Part shown: positions 33,924 through 45,174 of the stretch, in pieces
How positions within the stretch are numbered: the first letter of the stretch is position 1
How the letters are laid out: each line of letters opens with the position of its first letter
DNA from: an uncultured bacterium
GTDB taxonomy: Bacteria; Patescibacteriota; Gracilibacteria; BD1-5; UBA2023
NCBI GenBank assembly: GCA_903908595.1
Contig: CAIVSN010000142.1
Span: 20,058 to 84,057, forward strand
Length of the DNA stretch: 64,000 nt
Direction of reading: 5' to 3'
Program-made: the position numbers and the translations under genes
The notes under the pieces: model-generated
What the model was told of the DNA's origin: nothing
The model's input: the letters and a program-made list of their open reading frames with translations, nothing else
Database searches by the model: none

Positions 33924-34683
33924 TCTCGAATTTTTTGTATTCGAATATCACGGAAGTGGCAATCAGTATCACTGCCAAATAGGCCACGGCCGTCCCGAAA
34001 TTGACCGCGTAAAAACTGGACGCGAGCCCTACCGGCGTGCCTAGGGTATTTTTTGCCATGTTCAGCGCTTCGAACTGGGGAAACAGGGCCATGAGGAATT
34101 TTGACAAGTACACGAGCCCCATATTCTCGTTCCGGAGGGCCATGTCCAGGACTCCCGTGACGGAATGCGATGCGATGTACACCCCCAGGGTGAACAGGAT
34201 GGAAAGGAGCGGGGAACTGAACGTGGAGAAAAAGAGGATGATGGCGAAAACGAGCAGAAGCTTCATGGCTATGGCCCCGACCGCGACCAATACCAGCGGG
34301 TCGAAAGCGATCCCTTGGAACGCGATGAGTCCGGAAAGCACCAATCCCTGAAATGCCACCAGCAGGAGAATAATCGCTCAGAATCAGAGGAATTTTCCAA
34401 GGATGTAATCCTTTCGCGCAATCGGCTTGGAGAGGATGAGGTAGATGGTACGGCCCTCGATTTCCTTGAACAGGATCTGTCCGCCGACGAAAATCACGGC
34501 GATGAGCCCCCCGATTTCTATCATGGCGAGCCCGAAATCCACGACGAGGCGCTTGGTTTCCCCGAGCGAAAGGCTCGCGAGCACCAAGGAAAAACCGATC
34601 AGCACGCAGGCAAACAGGAGGATGACGGTAAGAATTCGGTTCCGGAGAAGTTCCCGGAAGGTATTTATGGCGATATTGTTCAT
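33916..34683 (-). CDS. ABC-2-type transporter permease
   Basis: ORFs 34384..34839 and 33916..34359 in one frame; six TM segments; ILFKEIEGRTIYLILSKPIARKDYILGKFL(G)F(G)AIILLL. Confidence 0.65.
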
Positions 34684-34720
34684 GTCGCAGAGTATAAAAA
34701 AAATGCAAAAAATCACAAGC

Positions 34721-35008
34721 GGAACGGAAAATTCGGCGAGGCCCAGGCGGAATATCGCGCCGGGAACCGCGTTAAAACGACGAAATCCGAAGTCAATTTC
34801 GAGTACCGTAGCGAGGCGTACCGATAGGTACGCCCGCAAGGAACGGAAAATTCGGCGAGGCCCGGGCGGAATATCGCGCCGGAAACCGCGTTAAAACGAC
34901 GAAATCCGAAGTCAATTTCGAGTACCGTAGCGAGGCGTACCGATAGGTACGCCCGCAAGGAACGCAGAAATTGACAAGGAGTTCGCGTTTTAACGCGGTT
35001 TCCCTATT
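34721..35008. repeat. E2 repeat with 119-bp tandem duplication
   Basis: GGAACGGAAAATTCGGCGAGG... recurs at 34721 and 34840, third partial unit at 34959; outer IR GGAAACCGCGTTAAAACG/CGTTTTAACGCGGTTTCC. Confidence 0.85.
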
Positions 35009-35054
35009 CGAATTTACCGAAGCGGAGGAGTTCGGGGGCATCCCGCCTCGGCTT

Positions 35055-35927
35055 TCATTCGACAATGACGTCGCCCAGCTCTATCGTGCCTTCTTTGGTT
35101 ACCACATGAATTCGGCCGCCGGCGGTCGTCCGGAAGCTACCGGGCGTCAGTGCGGAGGGATCCGACGCCACCACCGTGCAACCGCAAATCTTGATTCGCT
35201 TCCCGTCCAGCACCGTCCAAGCCCCCGGCCAAGTAGTGCAGGCCTGCCATCGCCGGTAAACCTCCGTCGCGGTCATTTCCGCCCAAAGGATCCGGCCATT
35301 GTCTTTCTCGAACTTCTTGGTATAGGTCGCGAGCGAATGGTCCTGTTCCACGATGGAAATTCTGTGGTCCGCATGCTTCCGGAGCGCGGAAAGCAGCGAA
35401 TTTCCGGAAATTTTCGCGAATTTCGCAAACAGCGTATCGCTGGTTTCTTCCGGATCGATGGCAATGGCGGTCATCTCCAGGATTCCGCCCTCGTCCATGC
35501 CGGCGGTCATTTCCATGATGGTGACCCCCGTTTCTTTTTCCCCTTCCAGCAACGCCGACTGTATCGGGGAAGCCCCCCGGTACTTCGGCAAAAGCGAGCC
35601 GTGGACGTTCACGGGGAGACGCTTCGGCAGAGCGAGGATTTCGACCGGGAGAATCCTTCCGTACGCAACCACGACAAGGTAGTCCACTTCGAATTTTTGC
35701 AGTTCGGCAAGGAATTCCGGATTATTCCGTATTTTTTCGGGGCGGTACAGCGGCAAGCCGCTCTCCATGGCGAGCCGGGATACCGGGCTCGCCGTCATGT
35801 CCGCGTGGCGGCCGACCGGGCGATCCGGCTGGCTCACGGCGTACGCTACCTCGACGTCGTCGGCCGCGAGGCAATCCCGGAGCACTGCGGCCGAGAGTTC
35901 GGGGGTTCCGAAAAATCCTATTTTCAT
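35055..35927 (-). CDS. fmt: Methionyl-tRNA formyltransferase
   Basis: MKIGFFGTPELSAAVLRDCL...VVAYGRILPVEILALPKRLPVNVHGSLLPKYRGASPIQSALLEGEKETGVTIMEMTAGMDEGGIL. Confidence 0.95.
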   Translation of the reverse strand: MKIGFFGTPELSAAVLRDCLAADDVEVAYAVSQPDRPVGRHADMTASPVSRLAMESGLPLYRPEKIRNNPEFLAELQKFEVDYLVVVAYGRILPVEILALPKRLPVNVHGSLLPKYRGASPIQSALLEGEKETGVTIMEMTAGMDEGGILEMTAIAIDPEETSDTLFAKFAKISGNSLLSALRKHADHRISIVEQDHSLATYTKKFEKDNGRILWAEMTATEVYRRWQACTTWPGAWTVLDGKRIKICGCTVVASDPSALTPGSFRTTAGGRIHVVTKEGTIELGDVIVE

Positions 35928-37756
35928 GCGGTTATCATGTGATTGAATTGCGAATCTCAACGGGTCAGCCGCAGCACGACTCCCCCGTACGGCGTTCCGG
36001 ATCCGTCGGTCAGGGTCTTCTGGGAACGGACGTTCCGGAGCGTGACTCCGGTCATGGTTCCGGGAAAACCGATGGTCGTCGGGAATCTCGTCCCGGAAAC
36101 TTCGGTATCGAGGGGATACACGAGAAAAATGTTCTTTTGGACGGCATCGTCCACGGGAATCACCTGCTGGGGAAGATCGAATGTCCCCGAGAGGGTGAAG
36201 GCCAGGGAAGGCGTGGAACTCGTCCGTATTTCGCGCTTGTAGGTGCGGTTTTCGGATACCAGCGCATACCCGGGCTTGGTCGATCCGGAATAGGAAAGGG
36301 TTCCGATTTTCGTCGCCCAATCGTAATCCATCAGTACGGGATTGGACGTCCGATAGGTATTGAGATTGACGATGATTCCCCGTTTGTCTTTGGAAAACTG
36401 CATGGAGTAGTCGGAAATGGTGCCTTCCCACACTTCCCGGTCGAGATCCTGGATGAGATTGCCTATTCGCGACTGGACGTAGGAATTTTTGGCGGACTCC
36501 CCGAGCGAGGAAAAAATCTTGTACCCCGTAACGGAAATGAGGGAAATCAGCGTCATGACAATCAGGAGTTCCACCAGGGAAAATCCGGATTTCGCGGGGT
36601 GCTTCAGGGAAAGGATCTTGGTGATGAACACGATGACCAGGACCAGTGCCACGAACAGGATGATTTTGCCGATTTTGTCGAGGAACACCGCGGAAATCCC
36701 AAAAAACAACGCGATGGAGTACACGAAATTCCGAATGAACGCGTCCGACATGCCAATCGCCTTGAGCCGGTAGTGCAGATGGTGGATCCGATCGCCCTTG
36801 AGGGGATTTTTCCCGTTGAAAATCCTGGCGAAAATGACATAGATGGCATCTACCAGATATACCCCCAGCGCCGTGGCGACGGTGGCAATCTTCCCGCCTA
36901 CCAGGATGGCGAGCGACGCGATCATGAACGCGAGAAACATCGTCCCGCTGTCCCCGAGCAGCATCTTCGGGGTCAGGTTGTAATACCAGGCCCATATCAG
37001 CGGAGGAATGACGATGGCCAGTACCCCGAATACGAAAATGGAGTTCTGTCGGAGCGCCGGCGTGGTGTCGAGCAGATAGAATCGGATGGTAGAGATCAGG
37101 ATCACGAACAGGGTGATCGTGGTAAGGCCCACCGTAAGTCCGGGAACCCCGTCGCTCCAGTTGACGCTGTTGAACACCAGGACGTACCAGAAAACGGTGA
37201 AAAAGAGCGGGATGAGGAACACCTCGTACCCGAACAGGGACACCGAGAAAAAATCGAGGTACAGGATGCCCCCGAAAATATTGGAAACGTAGCTGATCTT
37301 GATGCTCGTCAATCCGATGATGAGCCCCACCAGCACCTGCATGGCCAGTCGGACTTTCGGAGAAATGGCAAAGCCGGTCTTCCGGGTCCTGGAAAGCTCT
37401 TCGGTCGAGGTTCTCGGCTTCGTCTTCTCGTCCCGGTCGAACTTGAAGATCGTGTCGAGGTCGTCGACGAAGCTCAAACCCGTAACGATGCCTCACAGGA
37501 CGGCCAGCACGATCAGCTTGTCGCTGAGTTCGAGGAGTCCCGCCAGGATGGAAATGCCGGAAATCAGGAGAAAATTCAGATAGAGCAGGAGTCAGAAACC
37601 GAACGGGACGGGTTCCCGGTCGTGACCGTACGGCGCCGGATTGTCGAGCAGCCCGTACTTGCGGAAAATTCTGGCCCCGAAAAAAAACATAAGGTAGCTT
37701 CCCGCGAACGAAAGGGTCGCGATGGAAAGAAACGTTATCGGATTGGCCAACAGCAT
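35918..37756 (-). CDS. WecA/MraY-family phosphoglycosyltransferase fused to a C-terminal type IV pilin/pseudopilin domain
   Basis: MLLANPITFLSIATLSF...KYGLLDNPAPYGHDREPVPFGF(G)LLLY; NSVNWSDGVPGL; LLGDSGTMFLAF; DRIHHLHYRL; then in the same ORF HPAKSGFSLVELLIVMTLISLISVTGYKIFSSLGESAKN. No TAA/TAG between domains. Confidence 0.85.
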
Positions 37757-37758
37757 GG

Positions 37759-38511
37759 TTATTTTTGTAATTCTTCTTGCAATTCCTTTTGCTTGTCGCG
37801 CACGTATTCCATGAATTCCTTCCGGCGGTACGTCGCGACGTATCCGACCACGCCGAGGAATATCGCCAGGAAGAACCAGGATATCCAGTCCAACACTATA
37901 TCGATATACGTCGTAAAGAAAACCCCGAGCGTCAATATGGCGAACGACCAGAGTATCGACCCGATGACGTTGTACCGCCAGAATTTGTCGTTTTTCATGG
38001 AAAACGAGCCCGCGAGAAACGGCACGAACGCTCGGGTGAAATTATGGAATTTGCCGAACACGATGAACAGCGGGCCGTTTTTATCGATGCGCTTGGCGAG
38101 AATCTTCTGTTCGGTCTTGCCGAGCGCGAACACGTCCCCGTATTTTGCCAGGAAAGCGAGCCCGTACCTCACGCCGAGCCAGTATCCCACCCAGTTGCCC
38201 AATATCGCCCCGACGCACGCCGCGAAAACCGCCAGCAGGAAATGGGATTGCCCATAGAATCCGCCGACCACCAGCATGACCTGTTGCCCGGGCACCATGA
38301 TTCCGATGACCGGAAAGGATTCGATGAAGCTCGTCAGGAACACGATGACAAAATTCCAATGGCCGAGCTGTGCGGAGAGCGCCCCTACGGCCCGGATGGC
38401 CCGTTCGGCTAAGTCGGGACGGAAAATAAAAATGCCCAATATCGCCATAAAGAACAGGCTCATGATCCCTTGGAGCCATTGGATTCAAATCGTGGGAGTT
38501 GGTTTTTTCAT
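37759..38511 (-). CDS. DedA-family membrane protein
   Basis: FIESFPVIGIMVPGQQVMLVVGGFYGQSHFLLAVFAACVGAILGNWVGYWLGVRYG...GKFHNFTRAFVPFLAGSFSM; upstream MKKPTPTI(G)IQWLQGI. Confidence 0.85.
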
Positions 38512-38580
38512 GCATACACGATAGTGCGGAATCCAAAAAATCAACTTCTTATGCCGAATTGGGCGAATTTCGATGGTTTG

Positions 38581-38777
38581 TACCCAACGGGAATTGGTTT
38601 TCGGTATTTTACGGTTACAGATTCGGAACAGGTTTTATTTTTCTTCTTCCGGGAGCTTATCGGGAATAAGTGACCGAAGAAAAAAATAAAAGATGTCCGA
38701 ATATGTGGCTGGAAAAACCGGGAAACCAATTCCGGATCCGTAACCGTAAAATACCGAAAACCAATTCCTATTGGGTA
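38581..38777. repeat. E1 palindromic repeat, copy C (rearranged)
   Basis: Normal E1 up to ...CCGGGAAACCAATTCC, then ggatccgtaaccgtaaaataccgaaaaccaattcctattgggta, the inverse complement of an E1 left end. Confidence 0.8.
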
Positions 38778-38848
38778 TATGAAACCATAAAAAAGAGACC
38801 CTCCTGCAAAAAAATCGAATTCCGGGAAGGATAGGAATGGGTTCGTCA

Positions 38849-40483
38849 TTACTTGACCGTCTTCTTTTTCGAAACGTTCGGAGTCCTTGTGGGGTTTACG
38901 CTGGTTTTTGATGGCGCGACGGAAGGGGGCGCGACCTTGGCTCCAGTCATCGAAGGCGGAAGCGCCAGCGCCCCGGTTCCCACCGGTTTTACCGCACCGG
39001 TAGAGGTCGGAAGGGGAACAATGGGCGGTTTTGCGGCACCGGTACCCGTAATTGCTGGAAGCTTCGAGCCGGAGCCGGTTAAACTGACGGATCCTATGGA
39101 AGTGCGTTTCACGTTCGCGGTCGGCTTGCGCAATATGATGCCGGATCCGGTTGCGGGCGCTATGGCCACCGCTCCGGTCGATGCCAGAAGGGCTCCGGTT
39201 CATTCCGGGATTGGCGGGAGAATCGCGCCCGTGCCGGCGACGGCCGTAGCGCCGGTAAGAAACGGTACCGCCGGTACGATGGAGCCGGTGGAAACGCCGC
39301 TTCCAGCCACCGGTGGCACGGCGGTATCCGCGGGCGGAACGAGTGGGATTTTCGGCAACTTGGGAGTTACTACGGCGACGACCGGCGGCTCCGTCACGCT
39401 CGCTTTTTCCCCTTTCAAATCCAGGATTCCGAACCCGTACAGCGAACCGACGATTCCAAGGGAAACGACCATGGCGGCCATTCCGTAGATCACCTTTTTC
39501 CTCTTGTCGAACAATTCGGACAACCCGCCCTTCCGATCCTTGGAAAGATCTTTCGCCACGGCCTCCACGTATTCCAGCGGGATTGCCGGTACCGGTGCCG
39601 GAGCTACTGCCGAGGCGACCAACGTGGCCTCGGAAAGGGGTTCGACGGCGAAAATCTCTTCCTTCGAAGCGGCTTCGGCCACGACCTGCTCCATGGAAAG
39701 CAATACCGCGGATTGGGGAGAAGCGGTTTCCTTCGAGGATACCGGGGCAACGGAATCCGCTGTCACCGCTTGGATTTCAGCTTCGGAGGTTGCTGATCGA
39801 ATCGGGGTGGGATTCGGAACCACGGCTTCCGCGACTGCCGGTTTTTCCACTACTTCGTTTTCCGATCCGAAGGAACCCATTTCCGCAATATCCTTGAAGA
39901 GGAAATCGTTCTCGAATTCCAAGTTCGGGAAGAATTCGGAACTGGCTGCCGGGGATTTTTTATCGGTGACGAGCGCCTTCGGGGCGGGAACCTCGACGGG
40001 GAACGCTTTCGTTTCCGCGATTGGAGCGGGTTCGGCGACTGGCTCTGCGGCAATCTTCGGCGCAGTAGCCGGTTCCGGTTCGATGGCCAAGGAAACGGTT
40101 GGCACCGGTTGGGAAATTTCCGTTGGCAAAGACGAAACGACGGGTGGCGCGACCTCCTTCGTTACTTGGCTTACGACGGGAGTTTCCATTGCGGCAGAAG
40201 CCGGAGCTACCGCGGGAATAGATCCGGGTTTTTTGAAACTCGCGAGCGAGAGTTTGGGCTTATGGGAAACCTCCTGGGGGGATTTGGCTTCCGGTTCGAT
40301 CGCCACGGCCGGAAGGACGGCCGCTGGAGAAGCCACTGCTACGGTTTCGGGAAGAGATGCCGGGGTTTCGGCGGTTTCGGGAAGCGATGCCGGGGTTTCG
40401 GCAATGGAAACCGGAACGCTGGCAAGCTGGTTTCCGCTCTGGATTTTTTGCTTTTTCAATGCTGAGAGATCGAGTTTGGCCAT
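38849..40483 (-). CDS. Ala/Pro/Val-rich protein with one central TM segment
   Basis: ORFs 39200..40483 and 38849..39169 in one frame across TGA; KKVIYGMAAMVVSLGIVGSLYGFGIL. Confidence 0.65.
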
Positions 40484-40633
40484 AGGGAAGAAAAGTACCC
40501 TCCCACTGTACGATATTTTATTTGATAAGTCAAAAAGTAGACGTTTCTCCGTTTTCTTCTTTACTTAACGAGATTTTGGATAGAATTAGCGCAACTTTTT
40601 CTGAAAGGGTTTTTTTATTTTGAACCGATTACT

Positions 40634-42433
40634 ATGCTATACCGAAATGTCGCAATCATTGCCCACGTTGACCACGGAAAGACCACCCTCGTCGATGCCC
40701 TCCTCAAGCAGTCCGGGGTTTTCCGCGACAACGAAGCGGTAGAAGTGTGCGTCATGGACTCCAACGACCAAGAAAAGGAGCGCGGGATTACCATCTATGC
40801 GAAAAACACTGCCGTATTCTACAAGGATGTCAAAATCAACATCGTCGATACCCCCGGGCATGCCGACTTCGGATCCGAAGTCGAGCGGGTGCTGCGGATG
40901 GTCGACTCCGTCTGCCTCGTCGTCGACGCCTACGAAGGACCGATGCCGCAGACCAAATTCGTCCTCAAGAAGGCCCTGAGCCTCGGACTTCGGCCGATCG
41001 TCATCATCAACAAGATCGACAAGCCTACGGCGCGTCCCGACGAGGTCGTCGACATGCTCTTCGATCTCTTCGTCCAGCTCGGCGCTTCCGACGAACAGCT
41101 CGATTTTCCGGTCGTCTACGCGATTGCCCGGGAAGGGGTGGCGGTACGGAAACTCACCGACGAGAAAGTCGACATCCACCCGATTTTCGACATCATCCTC
41201 GAACACGTCGCCGCGGCGGAGAACGATTTGGAAAAGCCGTTCCGGATGCAGATCGCGAACCTCGCCTATGACAACTATCTCGGCCGCCTCGGTATCGGAC
41301 GCGTCTACGAAGGGGTCGTAAAGGCCGGACAGACCGTTACCATCCTCGGCAACGACGGTGCGAAGCGAACCGGAAAAATATCCAAGTGTTTCACCTCCCT
41401 CGGGCTCAAGCGGAACGAAGTGGCAGCAGCGGAAGCCGGAGATATCGTGACGATTGCGGGCATCGCCGACATCTACGTCGGGGAAACCGTTTCCAGCGTT
41501 CCGGATTTCGACGCCATGCCCCCGATCACCATCGACGAGCCGACGCTCAAAATGGAATTCCGCGTCAACGATTCCCCGTTTGCCGGCAAGGAAGGCAAGT
41601 ACGTGACTTCCCGCAATATCCGGGAACGCCTCGAAAAGGAATTGGAAATGAACGTGGGACTCAAGGTCGATTTCGAGGGTTCCGACGGAAACGGGTACAA
41701 CGTGTCCGGGCGTGGCGAACTCCATCTCTCCGTGCTCATCGAATCGATGCGGCGGGAAGGTTTCGAACTCTGCGTCGGGGCTCCTCAAGTCATCTTCCAC
41801 GAAGACGGCGGGAAAAGGCAGGAACCGATCGAGCAGGTAACGGTCTTCGTGCCGGAAGCCGACTCCGGATCCATCATCGAAGCCCTCGGGAAGCGGAAGG
41901 GCCTCATCAAGAACATGGACACCAAGAACTGAATCACGAATCTCGAATTCGAAGTACCGACCCGTGGGCTCCTCGGGTTCCGATCCCAGTTCGTCACACA
42001 GACCAAGGGAGAAGGCATCATCTATTCCGCGTTTTCCCATTACGAGGACTACAAGGGAACGATCGAAAAACGGGAAGTCGGATCCATGATTTCCGGCGTG
42101 GGCGGCAACTCCATGGCCTACTCGCTCTGGAAGCTCGAAGAACGCGGACCGATTTTTATCGATCCGCAGACCGAAGTTTACGAAGGGATGGTCATCGGGG
42201 AACACCTCAAGGGAGGCGACCTCGTCGTCAACCCCACCAAGAACAAGCAGCTCACCAACATGCGGGCTTCCGGAACGGACGAAGCGGTCCGGCTCACGCC
42301 CCCGCGCAAATTCTCCCTGGAAGAAGCGCTCGACTACATTTCTTCCAACGAATACGTCGAGGTCACCCCATTGAATATCCGCCTCCGCAAGAAATGACTC
42401 ACCGAAGCCGACCGCAAACGGAACGGCAAATAG
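40634..42433 (+). CDS. typA: Translational GTPase TypA/BipA
   Basis: [35 protein letters not shown]; after TGA: (G)[31 protein letters not shown]...NIRLRKK(G)[11 protein letters not shown]; stop TAG. Confidence 0.97.
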
Positions 42434-42436
42434 GGT

Positions 42437-42723
42437 GGGAACTCGGGCAAAACGCGAACTCCTTGTCAATTTCTCCGCTCCTCGCTCTGCGTATACCCAA
42501 ACGAATTTGGTTTTCGGTATTTTATGGTCATAGATTTGGAATAGATTTTATTTTTCTTCTTTTGGGAGCTTATCGGCAATAAGTGACCAAAGAAAAAAAT
42601 AAAAGATATCCAAATATGTGACGAGAAAAACCGGGAAACCAATTTCGTTTGGGTATACTTGCCAGTACGCTTCGCTACGGTGCTCGAAATTGACTTCGGA
42701 TTTCATCGTTTTTCCCGAGTCCC
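42437..42723. repeat. E2 repeat interrupted by E1 copy D
   Basis: gggaactcgggcaaaacgcgaactccttgtcaatttc...[E1]...cgaaattgacttcggatttcatcgtttttcccgagtccc. Confidence 0.85.
42494..42655. repeat. E1 palindromic repeat, copy D (nested in E2)
   Basis: tacccaaacgaatttggttttcgg...ccgggaaaccaatttcgtttgggta, flanked by TA on both sides. Confidence 0.88.
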
Positions 42724-42755
42724 GGGGGAAGACGCGACCGGAAAAAGACAATTTT

Positions 42756-42783
42756 TTGACAAAATCCCCTCCTTCCATACAAT
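42756..42783 (+). promoter_or_regulatory. Promoter upstream of rpsU
   Basis: TTGACA-16 nt-TACAAT. Confidence 0.65.
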
Positions 42784-42809
42784 CTCCATCATTCTAACAC
42801 CCATTCCAC

Positions 42810-43013
42810 ATGATCGTATACGCGATTAAAAACTCTACCGAGTCCAACGAAAAACTCGTTCTCCGCTACAAGAAGATGTTCTTCCAAACCCGCACTGCCA
42901 ACAAGCTCAAAGCCGAAGCCCAGGAGCAACGGAAGGTAAGCCGGCGGAAAATCCGGGAAGCCGCGATCGTCCGGAATTTTTACCGAGTGGCTAACAAAAA
43001 CAACGCCGCGTAG
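42810..43013 (+). CDS. rpsU: Ribosomal protein bS21
   Basis: MIVYAIKNSTESNEKLVLRYKKMFFQTRTANKLKAEAQEQRKVSRRKIREAAIVRNFYRVANK. Confidence 0.8.
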   Translation: MIVYAIKNSTESNEKLVLRYKKMFFQTRTANKLKAEAQEQRKVSRRKIREAAIVRNFYRVANKNNAA

Positions 43014-43033
43014 TTAAAACTATATTATACCAC

Positions 43034-43065
43034 AAAAAAACAGATCTGTAACGGTCTGTTTTTTT
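43034..43065. terminator. Hairpin terminator
   Basis: AAAAAAACAGATCTGTAACGGTCTGTTTTTTT. Confidence 0.65.
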
Positions 43066-43114
43066 GACCTTCGCGAAAAGATAGGATACGCTATGGAGGT
43101 CAATATAAAAACCA

Positions 43115-44263
43115 ATGCAAAATACCCCTATCGCCGATCTCCTGACCGAACTGGAAACCCCAAAGACCCCTTTGATCGAAGGGATTGCCAGAAATCCCGA
43201 AACGCCGGCCGTTTCCCCGTTCAACACCTCCATTTCCTTCCTGTCGAACCGGATGGAAGATACCCTCCTGAACCTCGAAGAAACGCCTTCGGTGACATGG
43301 GACATGCTTTCCAGCCTCGAAGAAATACCGGTTGTCACCGAGGCAAAAACAGCGGCGATTCCCGATATGCTCCTAAGCCTGGAAGCGTCGCCCGTCGCCC
43401 GGACGATTTTGGACGTATCGGTGGTACCGAAATCCCCGGCTTCGAACCTCGCGGCGAACCTGAAAGCCGGACTCCGATTCCTTTCCCATTACGTAGCGGT
43501 TTCCAGTATCGTATTCGCGGTACTGCTCGTTGCGACGAATTGGTCGGCCTACTATACGGTAGTCCTCAACTATGTAAGCCCCGGGGAAGTCCTCGCGGCG
43601 AACCAGCAGATCCAAGAAACCCTCTCCAATTCCAAAATCACCGTGTATGCCGACGAGTCCGGCACGAGCGCTTTTGAGAAGAACGAGAAGGCTGAAGATA
43701 TAAAGAAGCAACTGGACGCGGAAAACATCCAAGTCGACGAAGAGCCGTTTTCCATGAAAAACCTCATCCCGACCGAGCCGAACATTTCCGCGAAATTCAA
43801 TATCACCCCCTACGAAAACCGCATCATCATTCCGAAAATCGGGAAAAACATCCCTCTGGTCGATATTTCCATCACGAAGTCTTTCGATTTCGATCACATG
43901 GAAAATATCTTCATGACGGAATTGGAGAAGGGCGTGGTCCGATACCCCGGATCGGCGGCCCCCGGTGAAAAAGGCAACGCGTTCGTCTTTGGCCACTCGT
44001 CCAACTATCCTTGGATGAAAGGGAACTACAACGAAGTTTTCGCGCTCCTCGACAACGTCGAATTCGGCGATCAGATCATCGTTTTTTATAACCAGAAAAA
44101 ATTCGTGTACACCGTCCGGGAGAAAAAAATCGTCCGTCCCGGGGACGTGAAAGCACTGGAAAGGAATCCCGAAGCCACCGAACTCTCGCTCATGACGTGC
44201 TGGCCCATCGGCACCACCCTCAAGCGCATGCTCGTGTTCGCCGAATTAACCGAAACCCACTAA
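43115..44263 (+). CDS. Sortase-family transpeptidase
   Basis: RIIIPKIGKNIPLVDIS, GNAFVFGHSS, LMTCWPIGTTLKRMLVFAEL (catalytic His, Cys, Arg). Confidence 0.85.
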   Translation: MQNTPIADLLTELETPKTPLIEGIARNPETPAVSPFNTSISFLSNRMEDTLLNLEETPSVTWDMLSSLEEIPVVTEAKTAAIPDMLLSLEASPVARTILDVSVVPKSPASNLAANLKAGLRFLSHYVAVSSIVFAVLLVATNWSAYYTVVLNYVSPGEVLAANQQIQETLSNSKITVYADESGTSAFEKNEKAEDIKKQLDAENIQVDEEPFSMKNLIPTEPNISAKFNITPYENRIIIPKIGKNIPLVDISITKSFDFDHMENIFMTELEKGVVRYPGSAAPGEKGNAFVFGHSSNYPWMKGNYNEVFALLDNVEFGDQIIVFYNQKKFVYTVREKKIVRPGDVKALERNPEATELSLMTCWPIGTTLKRMLVFAELTETH

Positions 44264-44264
44264 C

Positions 44265-44564
44265 ATGAACTACTTCGCTTCCACGTACGGGTACGATACC
44301 GCCCCCCTCCAATCGATCCAGCAAACCGAGCTCGCGTATATCGGAGCTATCGCTGCCGCTGGTATCTTCGCGTATTTCCTGCTCCCGGTTTTTCGAAAAA
44401 TGCTCGACGACCGAAAGGCGAAACGGGAAAAGAACGCGAAAAAAAATCGGATCAAGGATCTCATCCTCATGAAGGAAATCCAGGGGGAAATCGAGACGGA
44501 AATGCGGGAGGCCCTTATTCACTCGGAACTCCGCTCCAAAAAGGAAGGGGAACCCTCAGCGTAA
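44265..44564 (+). CDS. Single-TM hypothetical protein
   Basis: MNYFASTYGYDTAPLQSIQQTELAYIGAIAAAGIFAYFLLPVFRKMLDDRKAKREKN... Confidence 0.5.
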   Translation: MNYFASTYGYDTAPLQSIQQTELAYIGAIAAAGIFAYFLLPVFRKMLDDRKAKREKNAKKNRIKDLILMKEIQGEIETEMREALIHSELRSKKEGEPSA

Positions 44565-45171
44565 ATTCCCGCAATCGGACGCCATCCGAATCCTGCCAGC
44601 CCAAGCTCAACGCTTGGGCGATCCGTTGCAGTTGGATATGGGATTGGCCCAAATACCGCGCGAGTTCGACGTCGTCCGGATACGCGAAAACCCGGGCGAT
44701 AATGCCGTCGTTCAGCGCCGCGATATTCGCGCGGACGGCTCATTGGGAAACGTAAGACGAGGGCTTCCTTCCGGGATCGTACACGAGGCTCGCGATGTCG
44801 ATTCCCAAGGTGACGCTCGCCGTTTTCGGAAGCGAATAGCGATTTTCCCGTTGGGAAAAATACCCCAAGGAGGCATATTCCTTCCGCATGTAATCGTATA
44901 CCCCCTTAACGAAGGTTCCGTTGAGGCAAAAGGTTTCCCCCGACTCCACCCGAGGTCCAATCCGGGATTGGAAAAGGGCCAGCAAATATTCCTCCCGTTT
45001 CGTTTCGGAAAGGGTTTTCAGCCATTCGGAAACGTCCGGCCTATCGAGCGTGTCGAAATGCACGTGTCCGGGGATTTCCGAAAACGGCGTTTCCGGCTGG
45101 AAGCACGGAAAAACGAGGTCGTTCGTCCCGTCGTCGACGTATTTTATGGAATCGGTGCCAATGAGGTGCAT
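44515..45171 (-). CDS. Hypothetical protein, 218 aa
   Basis: MHLIGTDSIKYVDDGTNDLVFPCF...SYVSQ(G)AVRANIAALNDGIIARVFAYPDDVELARYLGQSHIQLQRIAQ...; stop TAA. Confidence 0.5.
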
Positions 45172-45174
45172 GAA

